Assembly (NCBI GenBank): GCA_028583405.1
Contig: CM053260.1
Location: forward strand, 12,608,660-12,672,659
Direction of reading: 5' to 3'
Length of the DNA: 64,000 bases
Source of the DNA: Pogonophryne albipinna
Lineage: Eukaryota; Chordata; Actinopteri; Perciformes; Artedidraconidae
The position numbers and the translations under genes were made by a program. Within the stretch, counting starts at the first letter, position 1, and every line of letters starts with the position of its first letter. Under the pieces are notes generated by a model, which worked only from the letters and a program-made list of their open reading frames with translations, had not been told where the DNA came from and searched no databases. Positions 13,001 through 64,000 of the stretch are shown in pieces.

Positions 13001-13129
13001 TTTACAATGGGTTTTAACACAAAAGTCACATTTACACATTGACATTGGCTATGCACTTGCTTCTGTTTGATTAATTAAATGCACATTTAGGGTCTACCTG
13101 CCACCACTCTGCATGTGTTACCTGGAATA

Positions 13130-13172
13130 ACATTAGTCGCTTTGGATAAAAGCGTCTAACAAGTAACACGTC
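13130..13172 (+). repeat. LINE/SINE 3' tail motif
   Basis: The motif GTCGCTTTGGATAAAAGCG followed by TCTAAC is the 3' tail shared by many fish L2/RSg-1-type LINEs and the SINEs that use their machinery. The upstream body of the element could not be recognised. Confidence 0.55.
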
Positions 13173-13342
13173 ATTAGCAGGCTTGTTGATGCCGCTCTGC
13201 AAATCATCATTTAGATGAAAGCTTATCTTGATATTCTCAGATAAACCTTTAAGTAAACACTTATTATGTTTCCAACTTGTAAACCGCATATTAAAACATA
13301 TTCATGAATGTTAGGTTGCTGTAATGCTCCAGTTATTGTATA

Positions 13343-13381
13343 ACAGTTATTGTATAACTGTTGAAGTTATACAATAACTGT
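13343..13381. repeat. perfect 16-bp hairpin
   Basis: ACAGTTATTGTATAAC and its exact reverse complement are separated by a 7-nt loop. An extra direct copy of the left arm lies just upstream (13331-13344). It is AT-rich and of unknown significance. Confidence 0.7.
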
Positions 13382-13526
13382 TTTCTATGGTACGGTTACT
13401 GTACTGAGTTGTCAATCAGATTTATTAGGAAAATGATATGCATGAGGATAATTCAATGTAATATCCTTCCTAACATATGCAGATATACATTCCCAGAGAT
13501 GATAGCAAATGTGTATATATATATTA

Positions 13527-14213
13527 GGGCTGTCAAACGATTAACATTTTTAATCAGATTAATCACAGCTTAAAAATTAATTAATCATGATTAATCACCA
13601 TTCGAACTATGTCCAAAATATGCCATTTCTTTATGTATATTGTTGTGGGAATGGAAAGATAAATGAAAGAAGGCGGATATATCCATTTAACATACAGTAT
13701 CTATGTTTATTATAACATTTTTCTGTGTGTCAAAATGAAAGATAGCCCACACACCTATCAATCATCAAACCGTGGGGTCTTAATCCATTACGTGTTGATT
13801 TCTATCAACGGGGGAGTACTTCAGGAAAGTCGACGGGGGGGGGGGGGGGGGCGCTAGTGGAGTACTTTGTGACCACAGAGCGTGAACGTTGTGATCAGCT
13901 GTTTTAGCGCAGTTCTCCAGTGAAGGGGGGGGGGAAGTCTCCCTCCACAGCCGGTTGGCGTAGTTTTGGCACAATTCCGTTGTACAGACCGACGTTAACA
14001 GCAGCCCTGTCTGTGCACACGGAGACCGACTCTGTCGTCCGGTGATCTAACCGCCTTCTGGAAAAGCTTCACAAGTACGTCGGTACGCAAATGCGCTTTG
14101 TGACACAAGTGGCGGTACGCATTTCAGATTACGCACATAACCTGCGTGCCAGTTATGTGCACCCCTGTACTACAGCAAAAGTATTCTCCGTCTGGACTTT
14201 CTGCAACAACACC
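13527..14213. mobile_element. left half of a GGGCTGTCAAACGATTAA element
   Basis: Near-identical to 36025-36705, the left part of a full-length copy elsewhere in this window. It starts GGGCTGTCAAACGATTAA after a short TA run and includes two poly-G runs near 13838-13850 and 13926-13935. It breaks off after CTGCAACAACACC, where DIRS sequence begins. The right half and right terminus are missing. No protein-coding capacity was seen. Confidence 0.75.
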
Positions 14214-15520
14214 ACGCCGTTATCTTGATTCTGATTGGGTCGTCGCTCAGGGCCATGGAAAACCACAGGGCACAGTGGCCGTTGCGCCGGCTGGCGAACA
14301 GATCCACTTCCGCTCTCCCGAACTGGGCCCAGATCTGCTTCACCACCTCTGGGTGAAGCACCCATTCGCCTGGCAGGGGGCCGCCCCTCGACATGAGGTC
14401 GGCTCCCCTGTCCTCCAGTCCCGGGATATGGAGGGCTCTCAGAGATCAGAGGTTACTCGTCCCAGTGGAGACCCCCTCCGGAGGCGCCCGGGAGACCCCC
14501 AGAACCGGAGGTTTCCCTCCACTGAGGGGGGGGATGGTCACCAGCCGCTGTTTGTGCCTCTTGGGATCCAAACGCAGGCTGGAGAACCACCTCTGCAGGC
14601 GGCGCATATGCAGTAACCCCTGCGGGACCACAATGTGAGCAGCCGTCATGAGACTCAAAGTCTGCATAACAGTTAAAGCTGTCACTGTCGCCCCCTGTCG
14701 CAGCCTGTGAACTGCCCGGAGAAGGGACGCACTTCTGCTCCCTGACAGGGTGGCGCGTAGCGCGCCTGCATCGAACACCACTCCCAACTACAACGCCTGT
14801 TGGTGAGGTATGGGGGTGCTCTTTTTTCAATTGGTCGCAAAGCCTAATTTGGTTAGGTGTGTGATCAATTGTGCTGTGCAAAGCATTGCCTGTTCCCTGG
14901 ACCCGGCCATGACTATGAGGTCGTCTGGGTAAAAGAAAAACTCTCATGCCGTGGGCGCGCAGCGGTTGAAGCGCAGTGGCCACACATTTACTGAACGTGC
15001 GTGGGGATAGGGAGTAGTCGAACGGTACTCTGTTGTACTCGTAGGCTATCCCCTGGAAGGCAAAACGCAGACACTTTCTGTGCTCCGGAGCAATTTCCAC
15101 ATGAAAGTATGCGTCATTCAGGTCGATGGTGGTCAACCAATCGCCCGGTTTGCACAAGCCCCATTAACTAACTGTTTTTATAGTTAACATGCAGCATTTT
15201 CTGCAGGCAATGTAGCGATTCGGGCTGCTGAGATCTAGAATAGATCTGAATTCCCCTGTCTTCCTGAGAACCAGGAAGTACATGGAATAAAGACAATTTT
15301 CTCTGTGCTGAGGGTGCACAACAGACACAGCCTGTTTCTGCACCAGAGCCTGAATCTCTGCTGAGAGGAAAACCAATCTCCTCCTGGGAAGACAGATTTT
15401 CTCTCGCATGCCCATAAAAGGAGATGGGACGCTGCAAAACTGGAGTGAATAGCCCCGTTTCGGCGTCCTGTCCATCCACTTTGTTAGTACACAGCTGAGT
15501 TTCAATTCCCCATAACATTG
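14214..15520 (-). pseudogene. DIRS reverse transcriptase / RNase H, broken
   Basis: It reads from right to left. The RT N-terminal region runs 15505-15164 (IQALVQKQAVSVVHPQHREN, YFLVLRKTGEFRSILDL). RT motif A is TIDLNDAYFHV (about 15130-15100), followed by YSLSPRTFSKCVATALQPL. The catalytic YLDD box is read as FYPDDL in a shifted frame near 14935-14915, so a frameshift and a Leu-to-Pro change break it. A thumb-like segment (LLHMRRLQRWFSSLRLDPKR) follows, then RNase H sequence (WVLHPEVVKQIW, VDLFASRRNGHCALWF) ending at the junction near 14214. This is the RT arrangement of fish DIRS1-like elements. Several frames must be combined, so it cannot make a functional enzyme. Confidence 0.75.
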
Positions 15521-15760
15521 TGTTAATGGAAAGCCCTCAGCTGTGGGGCCGCAGCTACTGTGGTACTCTCTGGTGACCCGTTCCGCCGCAAAACTCCCCG
15601 TGAAGGGAAGATTTGCCCATGGAGGGTCGACAAAGAAAGGGCCGATTATTTACTGAGGTCCCTGAACGCACCGCCGCGCGCTCCACCATAATGCTGTTTT
15701 TACCACTACGGTAAACAGCATTTAATCGGAGTCTTTATAGGCGTAGTGTGTTCTACTGAG

Positions 15761-16732
15761 TAGTGATGGGAATTCCGGCTCTTCTTGGTGAGCCGGATCA
15801 TTTGGCTCGGCTCACCAAGAAGAGCCGGCTCTTTCGGCTCCCAAACGGCTCTTCAGTTTACCACATATTATACCTTTTAATTAAATCAAATGTAGCCCTG
15901 TTTTGACTAATGAATGATGTATATGTGTACACATATATCACTTAAATTATTCAACACATCCTTTGAGTAGTAGTAGCAGTAGATCCTGCATTTTAGCCAT
16001 GCCTCATTTCGCTCCATTTGCTCTTTCCAGCGCTGTTTTTGCAGGAGGCTGATTCTGTGAGCTGCAGCTGACCACGCCACCCTGCAGGAGAGGGGAGCGT
16101 GCTCTGAGATCAGCTGCTGGGCTGTCAGAAGAGGGGGAGAAAAAGAGATCTCCCTCCTCCGTGTTTTATTCTTATAGAAGTAAGAAGAGAAGTAACGGGG
16201 CAGAAACCCTCCTTTTTACGCAGCGGCCCAGACATAGACATCAAACCTGCGACACATATTCAGTGTGCAGTTACTTGGGCATTAGGGCAGGGATATCTAG
16301 ATACTTTCCAAGGTTTGACATCATGAATTGTGCTACTTTTAAAGCAAGCAACGATGTTTTCAAATCTGTAATCAAAAAGCTCCTCAAAAACACTATCGAA
16401 GCAGTTCCTGCCGTTGCTACGCTAGTTCAAACAGTAACAACGGACTATTTTTCTTAGCGGATGCATGTCAATTTAAATAAATACATACAACTATTTTTTA
16501 AATCAATAAAATCATTTTCTAAATCCATAAAAGCATTTCAATTAATATTGGGAGTCATGTCGTTACTTTGTTGAGAATGTGGCCTTGTAATAAGCGGGAT
16601 AATGTGCACATTGCATAATGTGCCTTCATGCTGATCTAGATCCCTCCGCAAAAAAAAAAAAAAACCGGCTCGTTCACGGGCGCGAGCCGGCTCCCGTCGT
16701 TCACTTAAAAGTTCGCGACCGACACTTCACTA
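15761..16732. mobile_element. non-autonomous hAT element (TSD ctactgag)
   Basis: It starts TAGTGATGGGAATTCCGGCTC and ends with CACTTCACTA; the outermost six bases TAGTGA are inverted. The exact 8-bp duplication CTACTGAG lies at 15753-15760 and 16733-16740, the hAT signature. Inside the left end, GGCTC/GAGCC words form a strong inverted repeat (about 15778-15830). No convincing transposase remains; the 98-residue ORF at 16161 is not recognisable. Confidence 0.85.
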
Positions 16733-17459
16733 CTACTGAGGTCCCTGAACGCACCGCCACGCGCTCTTGTGTGAGTGCGGGCTCCGCCATAATGCAGCCC
16801 TAACCACTATGGAAAACTGCATTAATTGGAGTCTTTGCTCTAGGCGTAGTGTGTTCTCTGACAGCAATACGCCGGCCATAATGTCCCTGCACCCGCATAG
16901 CGCTCTCCTTGAGATAGCACTCCCTGCGGTTCATCCCTCTCATCTGCGCATGCCCACTAGCCACCTCCTTTACAGGAGCTACAGCTGGGGCAGCGAATGG
17001 GGAATTTGTACGGTTAACATTGTGTGTAAGTGTAGCATTTGTGGAAACAAAAGACACTCAGATTTGGATACAGATCAACCTCATTCTTGTTAGAAAACGT
17101 AGTTTGTGCATTATACAGGGAGGAGGCGAGATTCGCCCTCTCGTCCCGGGCGGATAGATGTTCTCCCCCTGCCAGGCCAGTCAGATCCGTGAAGACGGAC
17201 AGCCCGTCCCCCTGAGTGCCGGCACGCCGGTTCAACGGGGTGGGCTGAAGAGGTGGAGGGCGCCGCGGGCACGAGATCTGTGCCGGCACCTCTCCCTTCG
17301 TCTCACCGTCGCGCCGCGCTCGCTCGTCTGCAGAAAAGCCTGTGGAGGAGCGAGCGCTGCGGTGACTCTTCTCTCTACTGAGGTCTTTGAGCGCCCGCCC
17401 TTCAGGGGAGGGGGGCCGCGCGCGCCGTCACAATGCCGTCTCTTCGAAACGGACATTAT

Positions 17460-17539
17460 GGGAAAAAGTGGAATTGTGGAGAGAGATTACTCTTACTCTG
17501 GGAAAAAGTGGAATTGTGGAGAGAGATTACTCTTACTCT
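17460..17539. repeat. 40-bp tandem duplication
   Basis: Two adjacent, apparently identical 40-bp units start GGGAAAAAGTGGAATTGTGG. They sit inside the DIRS remnant. Confidence 0.85.
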
Positions 17540-17946
17540 GGGATAAATGCACTCGTTCTCACTGAATGCATTTTCCCCACACACACACATCACTCTAGAA
17601 CTAGAGTTTACAAACGTAAACCACCATTCCCCTGCGGAGGTCCCTGAACGCACCGCGGCCGCGCGCCCACGTATTAACGCTGTATTTCCCATTCAACGGT
17701 GAAATGCATTAATCGGAGCTATTATACCAGGCAAGGTGTGTTTTCTGACAACAGCACGCCGGCAATAGCGTCTCTTGAACCCGCACAGTGCTTTGACAGC
17801 ACACGGTTTATTCCACTCACGTGCACACGCCCACCTGCTGGCTCCCTATACTGGGGTTTACAGCGGGGGCGGGGAGTGTAGGACAGTGTTTCTTCCGCTG
17901 GGGATGGGCAAGAATCAGCCACGCTGCGATTACTCCTTATCCCATG

Positions 17947-19015
17947 CAGGGCCGGCTCTAGACAATTTTCAGCCCTAGGCGAGATTTGAGCTGGCGCCCC
18001 AGCCAGAGAATCGTACAATAGAAAATATAAAGATCAATAGAGTATCCAAGGAATACACAATAGAATGGGGGGTGGACGTCACATCCTCTAGGGGGGTCCG
18101 GGGGTATGCCCCCCCCCCCCCGGGAAGAATTGTTTGAACATTTTAAAGTAAAATGCTTCAATCTGGTGCACTTTGAGCAGAATTACTACTAGATCTAGGG
18201 GTAACTCTAAACACCCATATGAAAACGATTGGTTTACATTTTATTAATCAAATAAGTATGTGAACATAACCAATAACCTACCATAGCCAATAACAAATAA
18301 ATGTAACTTATTTTATTTTTGTTGTTCTTTCATATCTTATTTGACCTATTAACATTTATTTATTCGTGCATATTTTTTAATCTCTCCAGTTTAAAACAAC
18401 ATTTTTGGTTTACTGTCCTATAGTATACATTGAAATGATTTCAAACCTGTTTATCCCAATAATTATAAAGGAGTGCCTTGGAAATATGTGTTGTGTAAAT
18501 TGTGATCAAACCGTTTGAGACCCACTGAGACAACTTAGACTAAAGTGAACTATCTAAACACTCAGAGTCTTTTACCTCACTGAGCTGTAGTTATCAGCCT
18601 CTCAGTCTGACTGGAGAGGACTCTCCCTCCACATTATTGTAGAAACATCTTCTTCTTATATCCGTTAGCGCAGCTAGCACCAGATTCTAATAACAACAGC
18701 GCCGGTACCGGTGCGCCCTTTTCTCTCCCTCTCTCGCTCCCACGCTCACTCACACTTTGGCTGTGAGCTGCGGTTGCCAGATAAGCCAACATCCCTCATT
18801 TTCATCACTTACAGCGCCCATCGTACAGGGCGAATGAAAAGTGTAACCGGGGTGAAAAGGGTGTTAAATTTACTTAATTATGAATATTGTTACATCAAGG
18901 CCGAAAATTAGGATGAGCCCCAACGGTCAAAAATGTTTTTCTACCAGCGGAGTGCCTCCACAGATATGGCACCCTAGGCGAGCATCTATAACGCCAGTGC
19001 TACGGGCCGGCCCTG
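17947..19015. mobile_element. hAT-type element (TSD atcccatg)
   Basis: It starts CAGGGCCGGCTCTAG and ends GGGCCGGCCCTG, so the outer ten bases are inverted copies. The exact 8-bp duplication ATCCCATG lies at 17939-17946 and 19016-19023. The body is AT-rich with a poly-C run near 18110-18121. No transposase was recognised. Confidence 0.85.
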
Positions 19016-19795
19016 ATCCCATGAGCAAGGAGATCGATCCATAGAGCCCTTCCGTAAAGACGGGGGCTCCCAGGACATCAACACAGTCCTCTTTGGAAAA
19101 ATGCCATGCGACGTGATATCCCAGGGACATCACAAGGCAGGCAGCGGCGGCGGCCTGTGATGAAGTAGGGTCGACCCTATATCATGTGAAGCCACCGAGC
19201 ACCGGTCCCCGGGGGAACCGGGCCTGGGGCAAGGCTCGTGGACCAAGCTACTTATTCGGCCTTGCGGCCCAATAATCGCTCTGACCTGGTGAGGCGGGGG
19301 CATCTCTAGCAATGAGCGAGTAGCCCACACACCCGCCGCCATGATCCTCATCCAGGGAGAGTACAGCCCTGGGCTGTGGACTTCCATGGACGCCGGACTC
19401 GGAAGGAATGGCGAACGTGAAATGGCACCGCCTCGGCCGTATCCTGGTCCCCTAAACACTCGAAGCAGAGGTGGTGGGGGTCGGCGCCCGCTATCTTTCT
19501 TTCTCTTTCTTCCTTTCTCTCAAAAAATACTTCTCGGACTCAGCACCTCCGCTCGCTGAAGAGTAAAGGATGGTGGTCAGGAGGCGAGGCCTCCTTTTAT
19601 ACGGAAGTGAGATGCGCACGCATTCAGGTAGGCCCGCCCCGGGGCCGGCTGCGTCCATAGAAATCTCAGTAGGTGAATGCTTGCATGATAAGGTAGTACC
19701 CATAGAGTCCAGTAGAGGGCGGAGCCTGTGAGAGATATAACTCCTCCTGGTGCTCAATCGAAGAGGATATATTGCACTATGCATATCTTTCTCTC

Positions 19796-22700
19796 ATAGA
19801 CCATCATACTACTTTAATTATTAATTTGAAACATCAATATTTGCATCAAGCTCTTTCTTGGTTTTCTTGTTGATGTGATGATAATGACATTTTACAACCA
19901 GAATATTCTTCAGATGTCCCAAACAGCATAGAAGATCAGCAAACCGTATAGCTAGTTTCAGTATAGCCAGCAGCACAACAATCACTGTTAAACACATCTG
20001 TCAAGTCTTTAACAAGCTGTCTTATCTCACCTTTAGACATGGCTAAACGGTACAGCCTATACGCTAGCGAAGATTACACAGCACTAATAGTACCGGCGCT
20101 GTACGGTTTTTAAATATCAAATTGACCTGAGGTTACCTGATCTCAGGCTTGGTCGGTATACAGACGTTGCTTCAGAATTTCTGTCCTTTTGTTTTAATGC
20201 AGCTGATTTTCTGTGACTTCCTGTTGTTGCACCTTGACTTTACCTGGGAAATGCAACAGATTGATGTGGTCTCAAAGGTCTTTATTACACTTCTTAAAAA
20301 CCCAGAAAAACGGCTGGAAATGTTTTTATTTTATGGCTGTGTGATTTCCCTAATTGTTTCCATTGAAAAACACTCCCCGGGTTATGCTAGCAATTACTTG
20401 GATTGACTTTATTGGAAGTACCAGTTAAGCATTGTTTCCTTTTCTCCATATGATAGGTACCAAAGGATATATCTCCTCTAGACAACTTTGTATATGATTA
20501 TTTTATTATTGTGTTTTGTGCTGTACTGTGTAATCCCTGTTTCCCTTGGATACACAGAAGGCTTTCTCTCAGCTCACAGCATTTATATTGAAATAAAATA
20601 ATCATATTTACTTAGTCTGACTGAGAGCAGAAAATAAATTAGTCAAATGGAAACCTTTGCAAAGGAAAAGTATTCAATTTCCCCTGCCTTGACAAATCTA
20701 AGGTACTTGTCATTGGCTTGTAAAATTCAGGATATTGAAGTATAAAAACCTAAATGCACTTTTTTGTTTTATCACATACTGTAATAAATATCTCATTCTT
20801 GAACTTTACCTTCACCACTAAAGATAGAAAGTGTGTAGCACTCTCAGATATAACGCAGTATTCAGTACAAAGTACCTCCTTTTGTAGTATAAATGTAAGT
20901 GGCTCCAGGCTCATCTGCTGTTCTTTTTGTTTTTCATGCACAAAAAAGCATATTGAATGCCTGGAAGCCACAATTTGAATTAATTTGAAGGGAGAGTGGG
21001 AATATGTGTGATGCTTAAATCAGGTTGTGTATCACTGATGATGCAACACATTATGATGAATTTCATTTAAGAAATGAAGTTGCTCTTCACTTTCTTTTCC
21101 TCACAGTCCCTCTTGAAACGATGATAACCTAAGTTTGACATTGCAACAGAAAGTATTGACATGTCAGGCTTTTAAGGCTGCGTTACAGGATATGTTAACT
21201 TTGGGCAGATACAACTATTCACTAAATAAGGAAATGGAGGATCTCTGTGAGGTCACACGTTTTAGTTTTCAAGGTTTAAGTAAGATGGTTCTCGAAGTTG
21301 TGTTCCTTCCTACGATTGTTTGTTAATGGACAGGCCACCATGTCTAATTATTGTGTTTAGTGTTGTTTATAGTGACTTTGTTTTATTGCTCTCAGCTTTC
21401 TTTTATAGCTGCAGTGACAGTGAATCAATGGCCCTCTTTAATTGTAGGGTGGGAATAGCAGTATCAGTGATCTTCTGGCTGAGAGGATACTGTGAACACA
21501 ACTGAGCTGCTGTACATTTGTCACAGAGTAAGCAGCAAACAACAACCTATTGTCTCTCAGAATTCTCACCGTAAAGAAGTGAAGAGGATTCATTTATGTC
21601 GCTGGAATCATGGGAGGCAATGACAAGTTAGTTCTTCATTAGTAATACGGCTGAAACTCCAGTTACTTTCATTATTTATTCATCTGACCATGATCTTTTC
21701 CAAATGAATTGTTTGTTTAAAAATCCAATTATATTTAGTTTAATAAGATATAAAACATAGAAAAGCAGGAATTATCCACAGTGTATTCAACAGAGTCCCT
21801 ATCTTAACAGCTTCCAAGTGATTGATCGATTTACAATCTCCTTTCTCCTCAAACGGGTTTCAGAAAACCCCATGCTTACACATTAGAATACACATTTGAA
21901 ATGTATAATTATAGTATCATGATAATAACTGTTTTAAAAACCACTTTCTCAGTCATTTAAAGCCTGTTGTGGAGAGTGATTAAGCATTTTGTTTGATCAC
22001 ATTGTGCTCAAATTCGTCATTAAAACCACTGTGTCCCTGTGTGGGATGTGAACACTAGTATTTCAAAGGCTTGTGACATTAGCTGCATAATGGACAAGAG
22101 CAAACAAAAGTCCAAAAAACTCAAACAGACCTTGACCTTTGACCGTGTGGTCTGGACTTGTTTGCCTTGCTCAGTACAGAAGTTCTGCAAGCACAAGAAA
22201 CTAGCCATACTTTCTAGCTTTTTTATCTCAGCCGGTGATCATTTACAGCGACGTACCATTCATGTTGGGTTATGTATTGCAGAAGTTTTGCTGAACAAAT
22301 TGAATTAGTGGGAAAATGAGGTCAGGTATTGGGTGCTGGAAGTCACTGTGTCAACAGCAGAGCTGAGTCATTGCTACACTGATGTTGTACTGACAAATAT
22401 TGCATATAAGGATTCATGACGCCTATCATTGATCTCAGAAATGTCCGTACATTATCACAGGAACGGCTGTTTTAGCTAATAGGCACACTGCTCTTTGAAA
22501 GTGAAAAGGTGTTGTACATAATTACAATTAAGCAAACAGAAATTAAGGCAATTACGCTAAACACAACTGCAATGTGTAAAGCCCGAACACCTGAAACTAA
22601 AGGCCTACCTATACAAAGTGAATCATTCATTGTTCATCACATTTTGGTAAAAGATCTAGAAACATGTTTTCTTAAAAAAATTGTGAAATATAGACTACAG

Positions 22701-22934
22701 CTTGCAACCAACCCAGTCCCATCCACCTAACCCTAACCACTATGGGGAGCAGAAATAAACAAAACATTTATAAATAACTAATCTGTTTGAATTTGGCAGA
22801 AAATGTGCTTACATAGAACCCGCTGACCATAGTTAGAAACTGATGAAATTGTTTTCTGTAATATTGCCTCTTAAACAAGCGAACTCACTTACATGTACTG
22901 CTTGTGATTCATGTCCTTTTTCCTTCTTCCCCAG
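19796..22934. other. intergenic / 5' intron sequence before slc38a3 coding start
   Basis: AT-rich sequence in which no coding exon, RNA gene or transposon terminus was recognised on either strand. If the first slc38a3 exon lies further upstream, this is part of its first intron. ORFs such as 20149-20406 and 22039-22308 show no family features. Confidence 0.45.
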
Positions 22935-23005
22935 ATATTCAAGTTATTGAGCGACCTACTTCATCATAAACATACAAGCCAAAAAATAATAAATTAATAA
23001 CTTGG
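22935..23005 (+). other. slc38a3: slc38a3 5' UTR part of first coding exon
   Basis: A pyrimidine-rich tract (TTTTTCCTTCTTCCCCAG) ends at 22934, giving a strong 3' splice site 71 bp before the start codon. The exon therefore begins with UTR and at least one non-coding exon must lie upstream. Confidence 0.6.
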
Positions 23006-63209
<40,204 letters not shown>

Positions 63210-64000
63210 ATGCTGCCTTAGTGTGTGAGCTTCAGACAGGGGGAAACATAACTGGTCAATGTAAAGGGAGCTCTGTCACCTTAGTGGAAACACACTAACA
63301 GTGTGTTGGTTGGAATCACACTGCTCAAGTTAAATTAACTTTTTGACTGTAACTTAACACATATCTGAACAAAATCCTTGCTTAATGATGTTGTATAATT
63401 CAGTTTAGTGCAATTGTGATGCACATTTTATAAATAATCAGGACTATACAGGGTATATTTTTATTACCATCTGTTATTGCGACTTTAATTTACACACAAA
63501 CAACTGCAGCTGGTACTGTATAGAAAAAGAAGGAATGCTTGTCTGTAAGGTTGAAGACAGGAAGGCTTCAGAACATGCATGAGAAATAACTATACACATT
63601 ATATACATTCATTATTTTCATTGCGACGCACAAAAATACAATAGAATCAGATGATCTCATCCTGAACTAGCTGCACTCTGAACTATTTATCACTATAAAA
63701 CAAAAACAAAAGTGCTTTAAGGCTTTAGAGTGCAGTGACACTTCATTATATGATCTGTCGAGTTGTTAAATACTGTGTCACACAAAGCTCTTGTTCCAGA
63801 TCAACTCCATTCAGAAACCCTGGTTCCTTTTAGCATTTGGAACAGCACACAAACACAGAGCAACAACAGGAGTATATATTTATTTAGCTACTATATCTTT
63901 GTTTTTTAATTTCAAATAGACTATATTTAACTACTGTATATGATAAATACAATAATCCAAATATATCACAATATAGTTTTTTTTGTTTGAGCTTACAGTA
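63210..64000 (+). other. slc38a3: slc38a3 3' UTR and downstream sequence
   Basis: Sequence after the TAG stop. It is AT-rich and contains no clear AATAAA before the window end that could be chosen with confidence, so the transcript end is not fixed and may lie beyond 64000. Confidence 0.5.

Larger units (their letters stand above)
7875..13129. other. intergenic spacer upstream of slc38a3
   Basis: AT-rich sequence with no recognisable coding exon on either strand. It contains an (AT)n run at 9989-10011. A candidate promoter/first exon around 8760-9181 is listed separately. ORFs at 11198-11506 (+) and 11282-11638 (-) overlap each other and have no family features. Confidence 0.5.
15654..17800 (-). 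repeat. repeated GGTCCCTGAACGCACCGC modules in the DIRS element
   Basis: A module starting GAGGTCCCTGAACGCACCGC occurs near 15654, 16738 and 17634, with a diverged one near 17379. The three clear copies continue with a CGC-rich stretch, then AAT(C/T)GGAG, then GTGTGTTCT or GTGTGTTTTCT about 100 bp later. The copies are interrupted by the hAT at 15761-16732. They look like internal tandem repeats of the retroelement rather than separate insertions. Confidence 0.55.
17014..19784 (-). pseudogene. DIRS ORF1-like fragments
   Basis: Minus-strand open segments at 17014-17289 (LTGLAGGEHLSARDERANLA), 19130-19459 and 19491-19784 are in the position and of the composition of the first ORF of fish DIRS elements. 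They are short, in different frames, and separated by the hAT insertion at 17947-19015. The assignment depends on the neighbouring RT and on general resemblance. Confidence 0.4.
14214..19795 (-). mobile_element. truncated DIRS-type retroelement with two hAT insertions
   Basis: On the minus strand, remnants of an ORF1-like region lie on the right (about 17014-19784) and reverse transcriptase/RNase H on the left (14214-15520). The copy stops inside RNase H, so the tyrosine recombinase and the 3' end are missing. The GC-rich sequence contrasts sharply with the AT-rich flanks. Two hAT elements (15761-16732 and 17947-19015) interrupt it. The edges are approximate, especially the right one, which was set where the GC-rich sequence stops. 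Confidence 0.65.

Noticed and set aside
14146..14616. 156-residue ORF on the + strand
   Set aside because: It is the antisense shadow of the DIRS reverse transcriptase/RNase H reading frame.
16161..16457. 98-residue ORF in hAT I as a transposase
   Set aside because: No BED finger, catalytic or dimerisation motif could be recognised.
3261..22934. Exons of sema3f or gnat1 expected from human synteny
   Set aside because: No matching residue blocks were recognised by eye in any frame; a protein search is needed for a firm negative.

Overview
This is teleost fish nuclear DNA. It carries two vertebrate genes on the + strand with ordinary GT-AG introns, set in a dense collection of fish-type transposable elements: hAT, Tc1/mariner-like, P-element-like, DIRS, L2-type LINEs and solo LTRs. 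No bacterial feature (operon, Shine-Dalgarno site, CRISPR array) is present.

Genes. Positions 886-2892 hold the last nine coding exons of rbm5, an RNA-binding splicing regulator (OCRE domain, C2H2 zinc finger, G-patch, conserved C-terminus). The two RRMs lie upstream of the window. About 20 kb downstream, in the same orientation, positions 23006-63209 hold a complete slc38a3 (SNAT3, system N glutamine/histidine transporter). It has 15 coding exons, and every splice phase fits to give a 504-residue product. rbm5 and slc38a3 also lie close together in human 3p21.31, with SEMA3F and GNAT1 between them; neither of those is recognisable here.

Layout. 1-885 is an rbm5 intron; 886-3260 is the end of rbm5 and its 3' UTR; 3261-22934 is intergenic. 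The intergenic part contains a Tc1-like element that holds a solo LTR, which in turn holds a LINE tail (6070-7874). It also contains a broken DIRS retroelement (14214-about 19795) carrying two TSD-flanked hAT insertions. slc38a3 fills the rest. Its intron 6 (26847-58431) is 31.6 kb, about half the window, and is almost wholly transposon.

Main observation. Intron 6 contains a stack of nested hAT insertions, most of which can be delimited by matching terminal inverted repeats and exact 8-bp target duplications. Element A (37229-57813) contains B (39579-56410). B contains C (49981-56173). C contains an L2 LINE, which contains hAT D (52243-53671) and a solo LTR (54181-54640). B also holds hAT E (45971-47844, same terminal family as A) and hAT F (41605-43001). 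F sits inside the first THAP exon of a P-element/THAP9-like transposase pseudogene (41571-44475). Several copies of a second THAP-exon family, two of them forming a large inverted repeat, lie in the same block. Despite this load the slc38a3 reading frame and splice sites look intact.

Limits. Family assignments rest on recognised motifs and termini read by eye. Element edges with TSDs are firm to a few bases; edges without TSDs are approximate.
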